64,000 bases of DNA, taken from positions 143,812,541-143,876,540 of the forward strand of contig CM077012.1 in NCBI GenBank assembly GCA_039090855.1, in the 5' to 3' direction. Source of the DNA: Macrothele yani. Lineage: Eukaryota > Arthropoda > Arachnida > Araneae > Macrothelidae. Below, piece by piece: positions 49,970 through 61,109 of the stretch; position 1 is the stretch's first letter; every line of letters begins with the position of its first letter. Below the pieces are notes generated by a model that was not told where the DNA came from, did no database searches, and saw only the letters and a program-made list of their open reading frames with translations. The position numbers and the translations under genes were made by a program.

Positions 49970-50090
49970 TCTGGAACGTTTTCTTCATTGCTGTCCCTAG
50001 CTGCTGGATGTGGACTTATATAGTACTTTACATTATCTGTGAAGATAGTTTTGGAGTGGATTTTCAGGGTGTAACAGCAGTTGTAGTAAT

Positions 50091-50172
50091 GCATTCCAAG
50101 TCCATCAAATTGGTTGTGATTTGTAGATTTGTTACTATCATATCACAGCCATCTTGATGTGACATGAGATGC
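50091..50172 (+). ncRNA. mir-2: mir-2/mir-13 family hairpin 2
   Basis: The 3' arm at 50141-50162 starts TATCACAGCCATCTTGATGT. The 5' arm (CCATCAAATTGGTTGTGATT, 50102) pairs with it and a basal stem GCAT..CAAGTC / GACATGAGATGC extends it. The CAGCCAT core is closest to miR-13. Confidence 0.93.
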
Positions 50173-50937
50173 TGCATATCTTCATCATCACTCACCCATG
50201 GATTATCCCAGGAATTGAGTTTGTTTGCAGTTTCGATTCAGAGGCAAATGTTTTCAAATTTCTGCAGTCTTTTAATGCACTACCATTTTGTCTTGGATTT
50301 ATATATTGGCATGTTATGTGGAACCTGCTCATATATTGGTCAAGAATATTCCATGTTACTGTGAAACAGTTTTTTACTGAAACCAACTGTAGTGATGTGG
50401 ATTATTTACCAAATATGAATGAAAGCCAGTAGCACACGTGGGATTGAAAAGCACATATTTCAGAAGCTCATATAATATATCATAAAAAGAAATATTTTCA
50501 AGCTTATCATGGTAAGTGGATTTTTTTAAACAGTAATTTAACAAACATCTGCTCTTTTCTGAAGTGCTTTTAGACAGTGCTATTCCAGCTTACTGTTGCT
50601 TTGGAATTTATGTGAACATCATAAGTATATGTGTGTGCATATGTTTAAAGAAAATTACTACCTATGATATGACTTACAAAAATTTGCAGTATATATTAAT
50701 GTCCAAATATTAAGGATCAACAACAAAGCTAAATTTTGGATTCGCAAGTCTTTAGTTAGTGGTGAAAACATCCAATGTCATCGAAACACATAAGAGAAAG
50801 CTATGCGATAGTGTTCATATGAAAATGTAAGAAATCACATGACAGTGTGTACTGCCAGTCGGCTATAAAAGCTGAAGCGTGAATGGGAAGAATTTGTTTT
50901 GTAGGTGTTGAAGCGAGGATCAGCCTTTTTTGTTTTT

Positions 50938-51935
50938 ATGATAACTTGTAGTACATCTGAAAGAACTCGTCCGGATGATTTTACCCCTGGGCGAATTTTT
51001 GGTAAATTGGAAGAAAGGCAATCAAGGAGAGGCATAGTGAAGGAGTTCGGAATTGCCCTTAACGTAGTATCGCAGATCTGGAAACAATTTTCTGAAAATG
51101 GAATAGCTACTAGAAGGTTCAGTAGTGGCTGACCACGCAAGACTACTCCATCAAAAGATCGTTATCTTGTTGTAATGGTTAAAAGGTCTCCGAATAACAG
51201 CTGGCAAGTTAGCAAAGCATCTGGAATCAAGCACAGGTACCAAAATATTGCATCAAACTGTATCAAGGCATTTGAATGATTTCCGATTGTATGACCTAAA
51301 ACCTGTACAGTGTGTTCCATTGACCCCAGCATGCAAAACATTAGCTATCGATGGTGTTGTGAACACTGTACACGGAGTGAAGAGCAATAAACCAAAGTCC
51401 TGCTAACAGACGAAAGCCGATTTTGTTTATCGTTTTGACTCTAGGAGGCAAAACATCTGGCGAGAATCCCACACGGCCCGTTCAGCTAGAAACATTAGAA
51501 ATTGAACATTACAGGGGTCTGGGCTGGGATTATGATCATTGGGTGTACAGAGCTCGCAGTGTTGGAGAAAGGGTCAGTGAACACCCATCGTTATTGTGAG
51601 GAGGTCGTTTTAGAACGTGTAAAGACTGGTTCTGTGGAAATACTTTTGTTTTTTTTTGGACGATAACGCCCATCCTCATTGATCATCATGTATTGATGAA
51701 CTGTTGGAGGGCGAGGGATCGGCCAAATGGAGTGGCCTGCATACTCCCCCAACCTGAATCTAAACGAAAATGCTCTGGGAGGCGCATTGCTAAACGCAAT
51801 CCCACACCTAGCTCCAAAAAGGACCTGGTGATGGTGCTGAAAGAAGAAAGGAGAAAACACCCTGAGGATCTTCTATACAATGTTGTGAAAAGCTTGGCCG
51901 ACCAATGCCAATCATGCATTGCAGTCAAGGGTTAG
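50938..51935 (+). pseudogene. Tc1-like transposase relic inside the microRNA cluster
   Basis: Begins ITCSTSERTRPDDFTPGRIF with a helix-turn-helix region (GIVKEFGIALNVVSQIWKQF) to a stop after RRFSSG. The catalytic blocks in other frames are VLLTDESRFCLSF (first Asp), FLDDNAHPH (second Asp) and WPAYSPNLNLNENALGG, where the third position's SPDLNPIEN has become SPNLNLNEN. It ends SLADQCQSCIAVKG at 51935. No clear terminal repeats. It helps explain the 3.9-kb gap between hairpins 2 and 3. Confidence 0.9.
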
Positions 51936-51939
51936 CACA

Positions 51940-54084
51940 TACCCTGTTAAAATGATCCATGAAAAATAATTTTTTTCTGCCAATTTTAGTTAATGCGAGT
52001 CAATGTCAGAGAATGGTATGGTTTACTACTCATTAAAGTATTTTCATCCATATCCTGTTGGAATAAAAGTATGCTATGAAAATATAAGTGATTCTTAATT
52101 TTTTGACATAAGCGTGTCAAAAAAATATTATTACACACACAACACACCCAGTAACATCTGATGCTGCCAGGTTCATGATTTTTGCAATAGCAATAAATAA
52201 AATGTATAGGAAATATTTATTATAAGGCATTGTCTTTGTGATACATAAGTTCTTGGAGTCTGTGCATGAAGAGAACAGCATTTTTTGTGTGTGTTTGCTG
52301 TTTAACCTCAGCAGCTTAAGAAATATTTTCATCCAAGGCACTTTCTTTTTTAGTGATGGGCATGGCTTTCCACACTGCATTGAGTTGTTTAAACAACCCA
52401 CTGAAACTTTTCAGTATCGTCAGCACAAGATTTGATGTGATTCATTACACTTGATCCTTTGTGAACACATCACTTTTGTCTGTTGTAGGAGACATTTTCT
52501 TCTGCTGCTCCTCAGCCAGCTCATTGTATCCATGTGTAAATTTATAATATTTCCTTTGCACATGCTCTGTAAATCTTTGGCTTCATGCTGCATTTGAGGG
52601 TTGAATGCCACATTTACACTAACCAGGACACTGTGGCTCCAAAGCACTAAACCATGTTGTATCTGAACAAACTTCCATATTGCCCTAGCAGAAGCCCCCC
52701 CCCTCTCTTTTCAGCACAAAAAATCTGTCACATTTAACTGGTATCCAGGTTAGATATCAGTGTTTTTTTATATAAAAAAAGAAATGTTCTATTCATTTAT
52801 GTAGCAGATATAGGAACCCATTGTTTTGTGGTATAGATGTAGCAGAATTATCTTTGACTTAACTGGCAGACTCTTCAAAAATACATGATGCAGTGCAATA
52901 TGATTTTCGAATTTTCTGAAGAGTTTACCACACGAATGACTGGTAATTCCAGGATGCCGTGCCATAAAATAATGTTTCTGTGTCTTCCGTTTGAATTGAA
53001 TATTTTACTTCAAGCATTTTTACATTTTCTATTTAGGAACAAATAATTGGACTTGTCCATACAAACAACATGCTATATAAACATTTATCTCTGATTTTCC
53101 GTATGATGGAGGAATTTTATTACAATAGCTACAAAATTTTATAACTGTAGCAAGGAATTTTCTAATAATTTGTCAAAAATGAGAAGGATTCAAATATGAA
53201 TAGCTTCTTTGAAATGTCATTTCACCTCAAATGTGTGAAGGAAGATGCATAAGAATAGAATTTTTGAAAACATGTTTATTAAAACTTCTCAGTCATGTTC
53301 AAAGGTAATAGTGATGTTGCAAGAGTTCATTGTGTTTTTGCTACCTCAATTTTTTTAATACTAAACATAAAGTAATTTATCTTGCATAGACTTGTAAGTA
53401 AGGTAAAACAAATGCTGAATCTTAAAATCAGTGTCTTTGGTGTGAGATAAATGAATGTAATGTTGCACTGTCATTAAATGTTTGCTGCTGTGAAAATTAA
53501 GATTGGAAGTATTACGCAAATGACACATACTTCCCGTTTTTTTGCATGACTGGCATCATTATTTTTTGACTGTTTCACTGCATTCTTCCAAAGTGTGATC
53601 ATGTGTATAAACCATTTAATCCAGTGTCCTTTGACAGAATGCCTAGAATGTTTGACTCTTGTTTATTTTTTTTTTGTAAGAATGAATATATGTACTATTT
53701 ATTGTGAAAGTTGGCAAAGAATTTTTTTTTTGTGAATTCATATTTGCTGAAAACAAATAATAGTAGGTTGGACTAAGTAAAATATTAGCAACACACATTC
53801 ATGTGCATGGTTATACATATATGTGTGAGATGTTAACATGAATCAAATTCTCAGCCTGTGTTATTCTTTGGAAATAAATAATTCAAATTACATTTAGTAC
53901 AGCCATCTGAGCAAGCCTGTGAAGTTTTTAAATATCATTAGTATGGCAAAGTAGGAAATAGCTGTAGTAGTGTTCATGAAAATTGAAGATGAAATAAAAT
54001 CTGGTACATATAAAACATTGAGTTCAGGACATCAGCAGAAGACTCAGTGAACCAGTGTTTTTTAGCAGGTGTGTGTTGTCCTTA
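51940..54084. other. Spacer within the microRNA cluster, nothing recognised
   Basis: No further TATCACAG seed or hairpin seen, no coding frame. AT-rich. Confidence 0.5.
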
Positions 54085-54160
54085 CCTTTCTTTGCTCACA
54101 AAGTGTCTGTGATGTGTAGTTACCAATTCATATCACAGCCAGCTTTGATGAGCGAAGAGG
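54085..54160 (+). ncRNA. mir-2: mir-2 hairpin 3
   Basis: The 3' arm at 54131-54153 starts TATCACAGCCAGCTTTGATG and continues AGC, the exact miR-2a mature sequence of insects. The 5' arm (TTGCTCACAAAGTGTCTGTG) pairs with it and a basal CCTTTCTTTGCTCA / TGAGCGAAGAGG stem extends it. Confidence 0.97.
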
Positions 54161-54372
54161 GTCAGATTGTCACCTTCCTGAAGAAATGAAGATAACTTTA
54201 TGGCCAAAGACTGAGTGAACAAGTTTTGTCTGGAAATGTAAAAAAAAAAAAAGTTCATGTTATTGAAATTTTTGTTAATGATTCATAACTGATGACTCTT
54301 ATGAGATTTCAGGGCCATATTGAAATTTTTGTGTGCTGCAAGATACAATTTCTTGTCAAATGGTGATATGGA

Positions 54373-54441
54373 CTTGCAGTCAAAGCTTCTGTGATGTGCT
54401 GATATTTAAGGACATATCACAGCCAGCTTTGATGAGCAGGA
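54373..54441 (+). ncRNA. mir-2: mir-2 hairpin 4
   Basis: The mature arm at 54415-54437 is identical to that of hairpin 3. The 5' arm differs (GCAGTCAAAGCTTCTGTGAT), as does the loop, so it is a separate paralogue 284 bp downstream. In insects miR-2 targets include pro-apoptotic genes, and in the cockroach Blattella the family represses Kr-h1 at metamorphosis. Confidence 0.97.
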
Positions 54442-56887
54442 GCATTTCTAAACACTTCGAAGGTTTATTGAAAACACCAGTGGACAAAAAAATGTAATCA
54501 TATCCTTCAATATCAGTAAGTGACATTTTCTTTGTCCTGGTGAAATTTTGTAATGTTTGTAAAGGTAAGTAATCATTTACTTCTTATTATATTATTGCAT
54601 ACTGTGCATGTTAAGAATTCATTTATCTAAATGCTGTAATGCAGTGGTGTAAGTGCAACTCAAGAACCCTGATGTAACAAAGATTATGGTCCCCCATATT
54701 TACACTGCCAATAAGTGTAAAAATGTATGTACATTGCCAATAGGTGTAAAAATGGTGGAAGGTTAGAACAAAAAAAAAAAAAAACTACCTGGACTTATAA
54801 TGGTTTACCTAAATTTAGTTCAAAATGTTTTGAACTGAATAGCAAATATAATGTTAACGTGAGCCATGAGGAAAATTTTTACCTTCAAAACCTTTTCTGT
54901 CTTTACTTTCATTAAAGCAAATTCATCAATAAGTGTTGAAATGTCCTTAGTTTGTTTCAACTTCTTTTTCCTCAGTACTCAAAAATGTTAAGTGTGACAT
55001 GATTGCTTACAGCCTAGTGTTTCTAACAGATTTTTTGATGAGCTGCATTTTAGAAAATGTTCTTTATGGTGATGGAGTGATTACAGGGATTGTTAAGAAA
55101 AGAATTGTCAGGGAATACATATTCTGGTAGCTCATAGTCATATCATGGAACTTAATTATTACAATATTGTTTCTGAACTTTGGCAGTATTAACTTTTTAT
55201 AAGTTTTTTTTTTTTTTTTATCAAAGTTAACACTGCCAAAGTGTTAACATTTTTTGATAAGTTTTTTGGAGTTAAAAAAATAAGGAAACCTGAAATCAAT
55301 ATCAGCTCTTCAAATCTACCTTGGATTTGGCTAATTATGATATCCAAGGCTTTATGGAAAACATGTCTTCATACCTTCCAGGTTTTACGATTTTCCTGTA
55401 AAATTTACGGCAATGTGACTTATTTTATGGGCAAAATGTTAATTTTATGGATTTGGCGATTCTCCGAGATTTTTTTCCCTGATGATTTTGCATCCACTAT
55501 TAAAACTTTCTTTTTATTTAATTTAATCCATTCAAAGTAAAGTGCTGATGTAAGTTACGAATAATTTTTAGTGTTTATGTGGGAAGATTTGCTCAGTTTT
55601 CCCACAGTTTAGTTTTAGGTTTATTGTTTTGTGTTATTTCAAACTTTGTTCGTCGCTCAATAAGGTGCATAAAAATGTCGTGGCTTGATTCAACAAAATT
55701 AATATGTTGGGATACTATTTTTTCCTCTGCAAATTGTATCTCTTTAAGCAGCTACTGTTTTACTATAGCAGTTTTACTTGCATTTTTTTTCAAGTGTCAG
55801 AAAATTTAGTATTGGCTATTCTCTACGAGCAGCAATGTAAAAGGAGGGAAAAAGTACTATCAAACATTTCGTAATTCGTATTCTGCGGAATTCTCTGGTA
55901 TTGCGAAATCTTCAAAAAATGAAATTTGCATTTTGCACTTTGTCAAAATGCACATTTTTGGAAGAAATATTACTTAATCATATTTCTAGTGCCAGGCATA
56001 AATCTAATGTTCACAGCATCGAAAAAAATACAAAATTGACTTCCTTTGTTTAAAATTATGAACTGGATGCGATTCATTCAGAATGATTTCGTTTTTAGTT
56101 GAGCATAATTTACCAATTAGTGTCACTCATTTGTTTCATTTTTTAAAAATTTTACTGTTTCATCGTCCGTCTTTCCGCAAGATAAACCTAGCGTGTAAAT
56201 GGTTCGTTTTTGAAAACATTTTCGTTTGTTCCGTGAAGGCGTGGGATACGTTCCACTTGGATTTGGGGGTCAAAGGGTGGAACATCCTTTCCTTTAGATG
56301 CAAACTTCCATAAAAATAAATTTTTATCTCTTTATAGATTATAATGATAGCATAGTAATGAGAAATTATGTATGGATTCTATTTTAATCGAAATAAATGT
56401 GCTGAAAAATTCAAACCTCTGTAGTCTTATCAATTAGAAGTTGATACTTGATTTAGGTAACATCGTTTTTTAATTGGTATGTTCGGTACATATAATCAAT
56501 ATGCACAAAAAGTAATGTAATTAAATATATCTATTAATTTTTTTTTCTATTATGGATTTCGTTTTTGAAAGTTGGCAGGTAATGCATCTTGAAGTTTTCT
56601 GATGGTTTTTCAAATCAATGGTGCATTGGTTTATAATTGCTAAGGGACAATTGCATTTTAGAGTAAAACAACAAATAGGTGCAATTCTTTGGACAAAAAT
56701 CAAAATAGGAACAATATAGAGGCCATGAATTTATTATTCACACTGAAGAACGGACAATTAAACAAACACATGTAACAAATGCAAGATAGGTACGTCGTGA
56801 GCTTTCAAATGGTTTGACTCGATGACCAAAACAAAGGCTTTGAACAATATTGTCTATCAACAACATATCTTCAGTAAAAATGGATCA
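54442..56887. other. No gene recognised
   Basis: AT-rich. An inverted repeat CTTTGGCAGTATTAACTTT (55178) / AAAGTTAACACTGCCAAAG (55223) with a T-run loop may be a transposon end. No exon of PPP4R1 recognised. Confidence 0.5.
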
Positions 56888-58142
56888 TTATGGGATATGA
56901 CTTCCTCTGAGCACAATACACATAGTACACCTGTTGGGCATGCTTAAAATGAGAGTATTTAATAGTTGTGTTGGAATTTTGTCCCACCCTTCTTTCAATG
57001 CCATCTTCAGCTCCTGGAGTCTGAGGTGGCAGTGATCGCACAAGCAACATGCTTTTCAAGAGCCTCCCAGGCATTCTCTATCAGATTGAGGCTGGACAAG
57101 GTGATAGGCCAGTCCATTCAGTAAATATGCTCACTCTGCAGTACTTCAGATACCTGGGTCATTCCATGAGGTCTGGCATTATCATCCATGAAGACGAAGC
57201 TAGGACCCACTGCACCACGGAACAAGTAAACATGGCTTTTTAAACCTTCTCTCTTATATCTGTATCCTTTGACAGTCCTTCTGTCGAACAGTTGCATCGA
57301 CGTTCATCCATGCATTATTATGCCGGCCCACTCTAGGACACCATGGCCACCATAACTTAACTGTTCACAGATGTTATGAGGTTGATAACATGTTCCACAC
57401 TCTCCACAACAGCTGATGTCCTGAGTCATTCGATAAACTGAAATGACTCGCATCTGAGAACATCACTGTGACCACCTCTGACTGTCCCACACTATATGTG
57501 CTGTACATTAGTTTAATCGGGCACCAGGATGATAACTAGACATATTTCACAGGCATATGGGTATAAAACCTGTTCCTGTTCAATTGTCGACTGATTCTAT
57601 CAATTCTTCAAACATCTCAGAATTTTTTACGTGGTTATAATTCATACTATACATAAGTGTCAACTATTCAGTTGTTGCATTATTTGTTTCTCACGTTGTT
57701 GTTGAAGGGCTTTCGGGAAACCCTTCGTCAAACAAAGACGTTTCCTGAAAGCAGTTAAACAACAACGTGAGTAACAGTAAATAATGCAACAACTGAATAG
57801 TTGACATTTATGTATAATACGTCGACTGATTGTTCGACTCAACATTGGGGTTCCAGTTCGAGCACGGAGGCCTGCAGAGAGCTGTGCTGGTGTAGCTGTC
57901 CTGTTTCGCTGGGCCACTAGAGACACATATTGGTCATCTTCTGCTGTTGTTGCCCTTCTGTGGCCTCGCCCATGCGTCTAGAGTTCTGTTCCTTGGGTTT
58001 TGACATCATCTTCTTTCAAACATTATATGATGCTTATTGCTACACCCATGTCTTGAGCAAATGCTGCAACTCTTTGTCCCACCTCATGCCATATAATGAC
58101 CCTTCTACGGTCATAAGCACTTAAATGACAACGATGAGACAT
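56888..58142 (-). pseudogene. Tc1-like transposase relic, interrupted by a palindromic MITE
   Basis: Starts MSHRCHLSAYDRRRVIIWHE at 58142, with VGQRVAAFAQDMGV as the helix-turn-helix. ARTGTPMLSRTISRR then leads into the MITE. Beyond it the frame resumes with LNRNRFYTHMPVK and VMFSDASHFSLSND (first Asp kept, but the following Glu is Ala). The second Asp sits in DNARPHGMTQV. The third block is degraded (YHLVQPQSDRE instead of YSPDLNPIEN). It ends KIPTQLLNTLILSMPNRC and VLRGSHIP at 56888. Confidence 0.9.
57648..57816. mobile_element. Palindromic (foldback) MITE
   Basis: 169 bp that fold back on themselves almost completely: arms TATACATAAGTGTCAACTAT and its near-complement at 57797-57816, continuing through CAGTTGTTGCATTATTT and CTCACGTTGTTGTT to a centre near 57730. 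It lies inside the Tc1 transposase. The outer TA bases would fit a TA duplication. Confidence 0.9.
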
Positions 58143-58627
58143 TTTGTACCCAATGAAACAAAATGAACCAGTCGTCAGTGAAGTTTCGTTGTAAGAATAA
58201 TAAGCTGACATCATGACTTTTATGATAGTCTGACTTTGAGGGAGTGTTATTCCCTAAATATCTAGCCTGCCAGTTCATTTATGTCTGATGTTGGATAGAC
58301 ACACTACATGGCACCATCTATTGGCTTTTCTGCATATTTATAGTGTGCTTCATTGAAGTTTTACTGTGAAGTTGTTCCTTAGCAATTGCCAACCTGTGTA
58401 TTTTAACTGGTGATGGATAGAATCCTTTCTAGAAATGCAGTTAAAAAAACATTCAAAATTTTCCATAATGATTTATTATCAATGAGCTTATTTTTTGTAC
58501 TTCTTGTTTTCCAAAATTATTTTGTTTAGGATTTCCACAACATTTTAATAGTGCTCCATCAAAGCCATTATCAGTATGAAACAGCTTGCCCCCTCATGTA
58601 GGATTTAGTTTCTTTAATGCACTTATA

Positions 58628-59994
58628 CAGGGTTATTGCAAATAAAATAGACAGTTTCAACATTTTATAAAACTAAAACTATGTGAGATAATGACACTCA
58701 TGATGGACAAATCTATCACCAATAGTAACTATTTTATTGTATAGATTTAGTATCTAAAGATTGTGTGTTTCCACTGTCACTTGAACAGTCGGGTAAGATG
58801 GCTGCAAATGCTGTGGAGAATGTATTCTGTGAGTTTGAATTAAGCAAAATGAATTGTTACTGTTGTGCACAGCATTTTGAAACACATCTCAACAAATCAC
58901 TGCCAAATAGACAATCCATCTATGGCTAGCTCAAGAAATTTGAAACAGGATGTTTGTGTAAAGGCAAATGGCCTGGGAGACCAGATGTATCTGATGAACA
59001 AGTGGAGCATGTTTGTGCCATTTACCAATGTTGCCCAAAGATATCTAGAGTGATGGCGGGTTAAGAGTAACAAATTCCAAAACAGACTGGAAAATTTTGC
59101 AAAAGCAGCTGAAAGTGACTCCCTACAAACTGCAGTTATTGCAAAGTCTGTAAGTAACAGTGACAGAAACACACATAATGATTTTTGTACAGAAATGAGG
59201 GAGCGTTTTGAAGAAGATGGCTTTAGTGAGTGTCTAATTTACAGTGACAAATCTGCATTCTACACACGTGGGAAAGATAATAAATGTAAAATTCGCTCAT
59301 GGGAGACTGAAAATCCTAGAGCAACAGTGGAGCATGTGCGAGATTCCCCAAAGATTAATGTGTTCTGTGTTATATCCCATAAAAAAGCGTATAGCCCCTT
59401 CTTTTTCTAAGAAAACACTGTAACAGGACATTTTTATCTCGATATACTAATTATTTCGTTGATGCCTGAAGTACACAAAGATGGTGTGACAACTTCATTT
59501 TCCAACAGGATGGAGCTCCACTGGTATCAGGAAGTTAGAAATTACCTCGATGAAGGTCTTCCACAGCGTTGGATTGGCGGTGCAAAAGTTGACATGTCAA
59601 TCATGTGTTGGCCACCACAAAGTCTGGATCTAACACTGTGACTTTTTTTTTTTATGAGGCCATTGCAAAGACCTTCCTGTTAATTTAGCTGATCTTAAAC
59701 AACATATCACAACAGCTATTGCTGTAGTTGAAGATATGTTAACATGTGTTTGGAACGCTATCAATCTGAAGAACTGATGGCGCCTCTTAATGTTTCGGAA
59801 GAGAGGCTGAGAGGAGTGTTATTTTTAATTATAATCCACTTCCCTCTTTTTTAATCTTTTTTTATTATTATTAATATGTTTATTAGAAAAGGCCAAGTCA
59901 AGGTGTTTAATATTGTATTGAAGATCATGTATTTTATTGGCATGAACAGTTTCATTTGCCTCTTTTTCAATTCATGTATATCTGAGAAACGCTG
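58628..59994 (+). mobile_element. Mariner element, same family as 11730-13286
   Basis: Ends CAGGGTTATTGCAAAT and, reversed, CAGCGTTTCTCAGAT, both next to TA (58626-58627 and 59995-59996). Length 1367 bp, close to the usual mariner size of about 1.3 kb. Confidence 0.85.
58798..59775 (+). pseudogene. Mariner transposase, broken
   Basis: Starts MAANAVENVFCEFELSKMNC. A TAG replaces Trp in the IRKW-like motif (SIYG then stop), followed by LKKFETGCLCKGKWPGRP. After a frameshift, FEEDGFSECLIYSDKSAFYT (first Asp) and VEHVRDSPKINVFCVISHKK are open at 59195-59410. The second Asp (FQQDGAP) and WPPQSLDLTL (third) follow in different frames. The C-terminus VEDMLTCVWNAI is legible. The same family and order of motifs as the reverse-strand copy at 11730-13122, but independently broken. 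Confidence 0.9.
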
Positions 59995-60002
59995 TATGGT
60001 CA

Positions 60003-60600
60003 GTATAGCATGGTTCATATGGGTGCTTAAAAATACTTAAAGGTGCTGAATTTCGCGAAAAAAATTAAGGGCCCTTAATAGTGCTTAATTTTTGTTTTGG
60101 GTGCTTATAAAAGTGCTTATTTTTATGTTTTTCACCGATATTGTCTACCCTGAAAGGAAAAAAACATAGTTGAGTTTGAGCTCACTGCCGCGAAACTAAC
60201 TCCCTCTCGTCCTCCGTTTTCTTGATAATGGAGGCAGGCGTGTGTGGTTCTATGGCTGTTGGTAGAGCTTAGAGGTAGCGTGATTTGGCCATTCGACACA
60301 AAGTTATTACTGACCTAATCCCTTGAACACCGCGAGGTTAAGGACCTCGCTGTCGCCGGTTGGCCATGTAAATGTTTGTCCTGATCGCAGACTTTTACAG
60401 GGATGGCATGGCACGGCACGTTAGACATTTTGTTTTTGTGTGCAGTGTGCGCTTTGTTAGTGTGTGCTTTCTCTACCATTTGATGATAAGTTAAATATTT
60501 GATTGTATTAAGTTGGTCGGGCATTTGATGTACCATTCCTGGGGGAAAGTGTATTTTCAATCCACTGTGGATTCAAAAAAGGGGTTATAAGGACTTGATA
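60003..60600 (+). mobile_element. Possible hAT 5' region
   Basis: Repeated GGTGCTTAAA/AGTGCTTA phrases (60023-60120) and a GC-richer leader followed by TGTATTTTCAATCCACTGTG resemble the start of some animal hAT elements. No open frame of length and no matching 3' end were found. Confidence 0.35.
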
Positions 60601-60719
60601 TCCTTAGTTAATACATATATAAGGAAAACAAGGTGCAAAATTTGCGCAAAGGATATACAGAAATTGGAAGCATGAGAGAATTTACTGATTTTTGCGCATA
60701 TATTTTTTGCTTCTTTCGC

Positions 60720-61100
60720 CATGGCCCAGGATTACGTCATCCCGAAGCCTCTAAAATAAGTTTGTGATGCAGGTGTTTCTTTTATTCCTTGTTCTTTTTT
60801 TTTTTTTTTTTTCTCCCCGAGGAAAAGGAGTTTGTTTTGCTTGTTTGAAAGCTCTGTGTCAGACCGGGATTACGTAGGCCCGGCGTGCTTCTCTTGCCGT
60901 GACCCATGATTACGTCGCACTGGCACTCTTCTTTCACTGTGGCCCAGGATTGCTTCGGCCCGATGCCTCTGAACCAAGTACGTGACGCTCCTCTTTGTCC
61001 CCCCCCCCGAGGAGAAGGAATTTGTTTTGCTTGTTTGAAAGCTAAGTGGAAAGAATGCCCAGCGCCTGGCTCCGGGATTACATACACCGTTATCAAAAAT
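60720..61100. repeat. Short direct repeats
   Basis: CCCGAGGAAAAGGAGTTTGT at 60817 and a near copy at 61009, both followed by TTTGCTTGTTTGAAAGCT. GGCCCAGGATTACGTC-type phrases occur at 60723, 60901 and 60942. So roughly 190-bp units are repeated about twice. Confidence 0.75.
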
Positions 61101-61109
61101 TTGGGGCTT

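Noticed and set aside
60003..60600. Full hAT transposon start to end
   Set aside because: Only a suggestive 5' region was seen, with no matching terminus, duplication or transposase, so it is listed only at low confidence.
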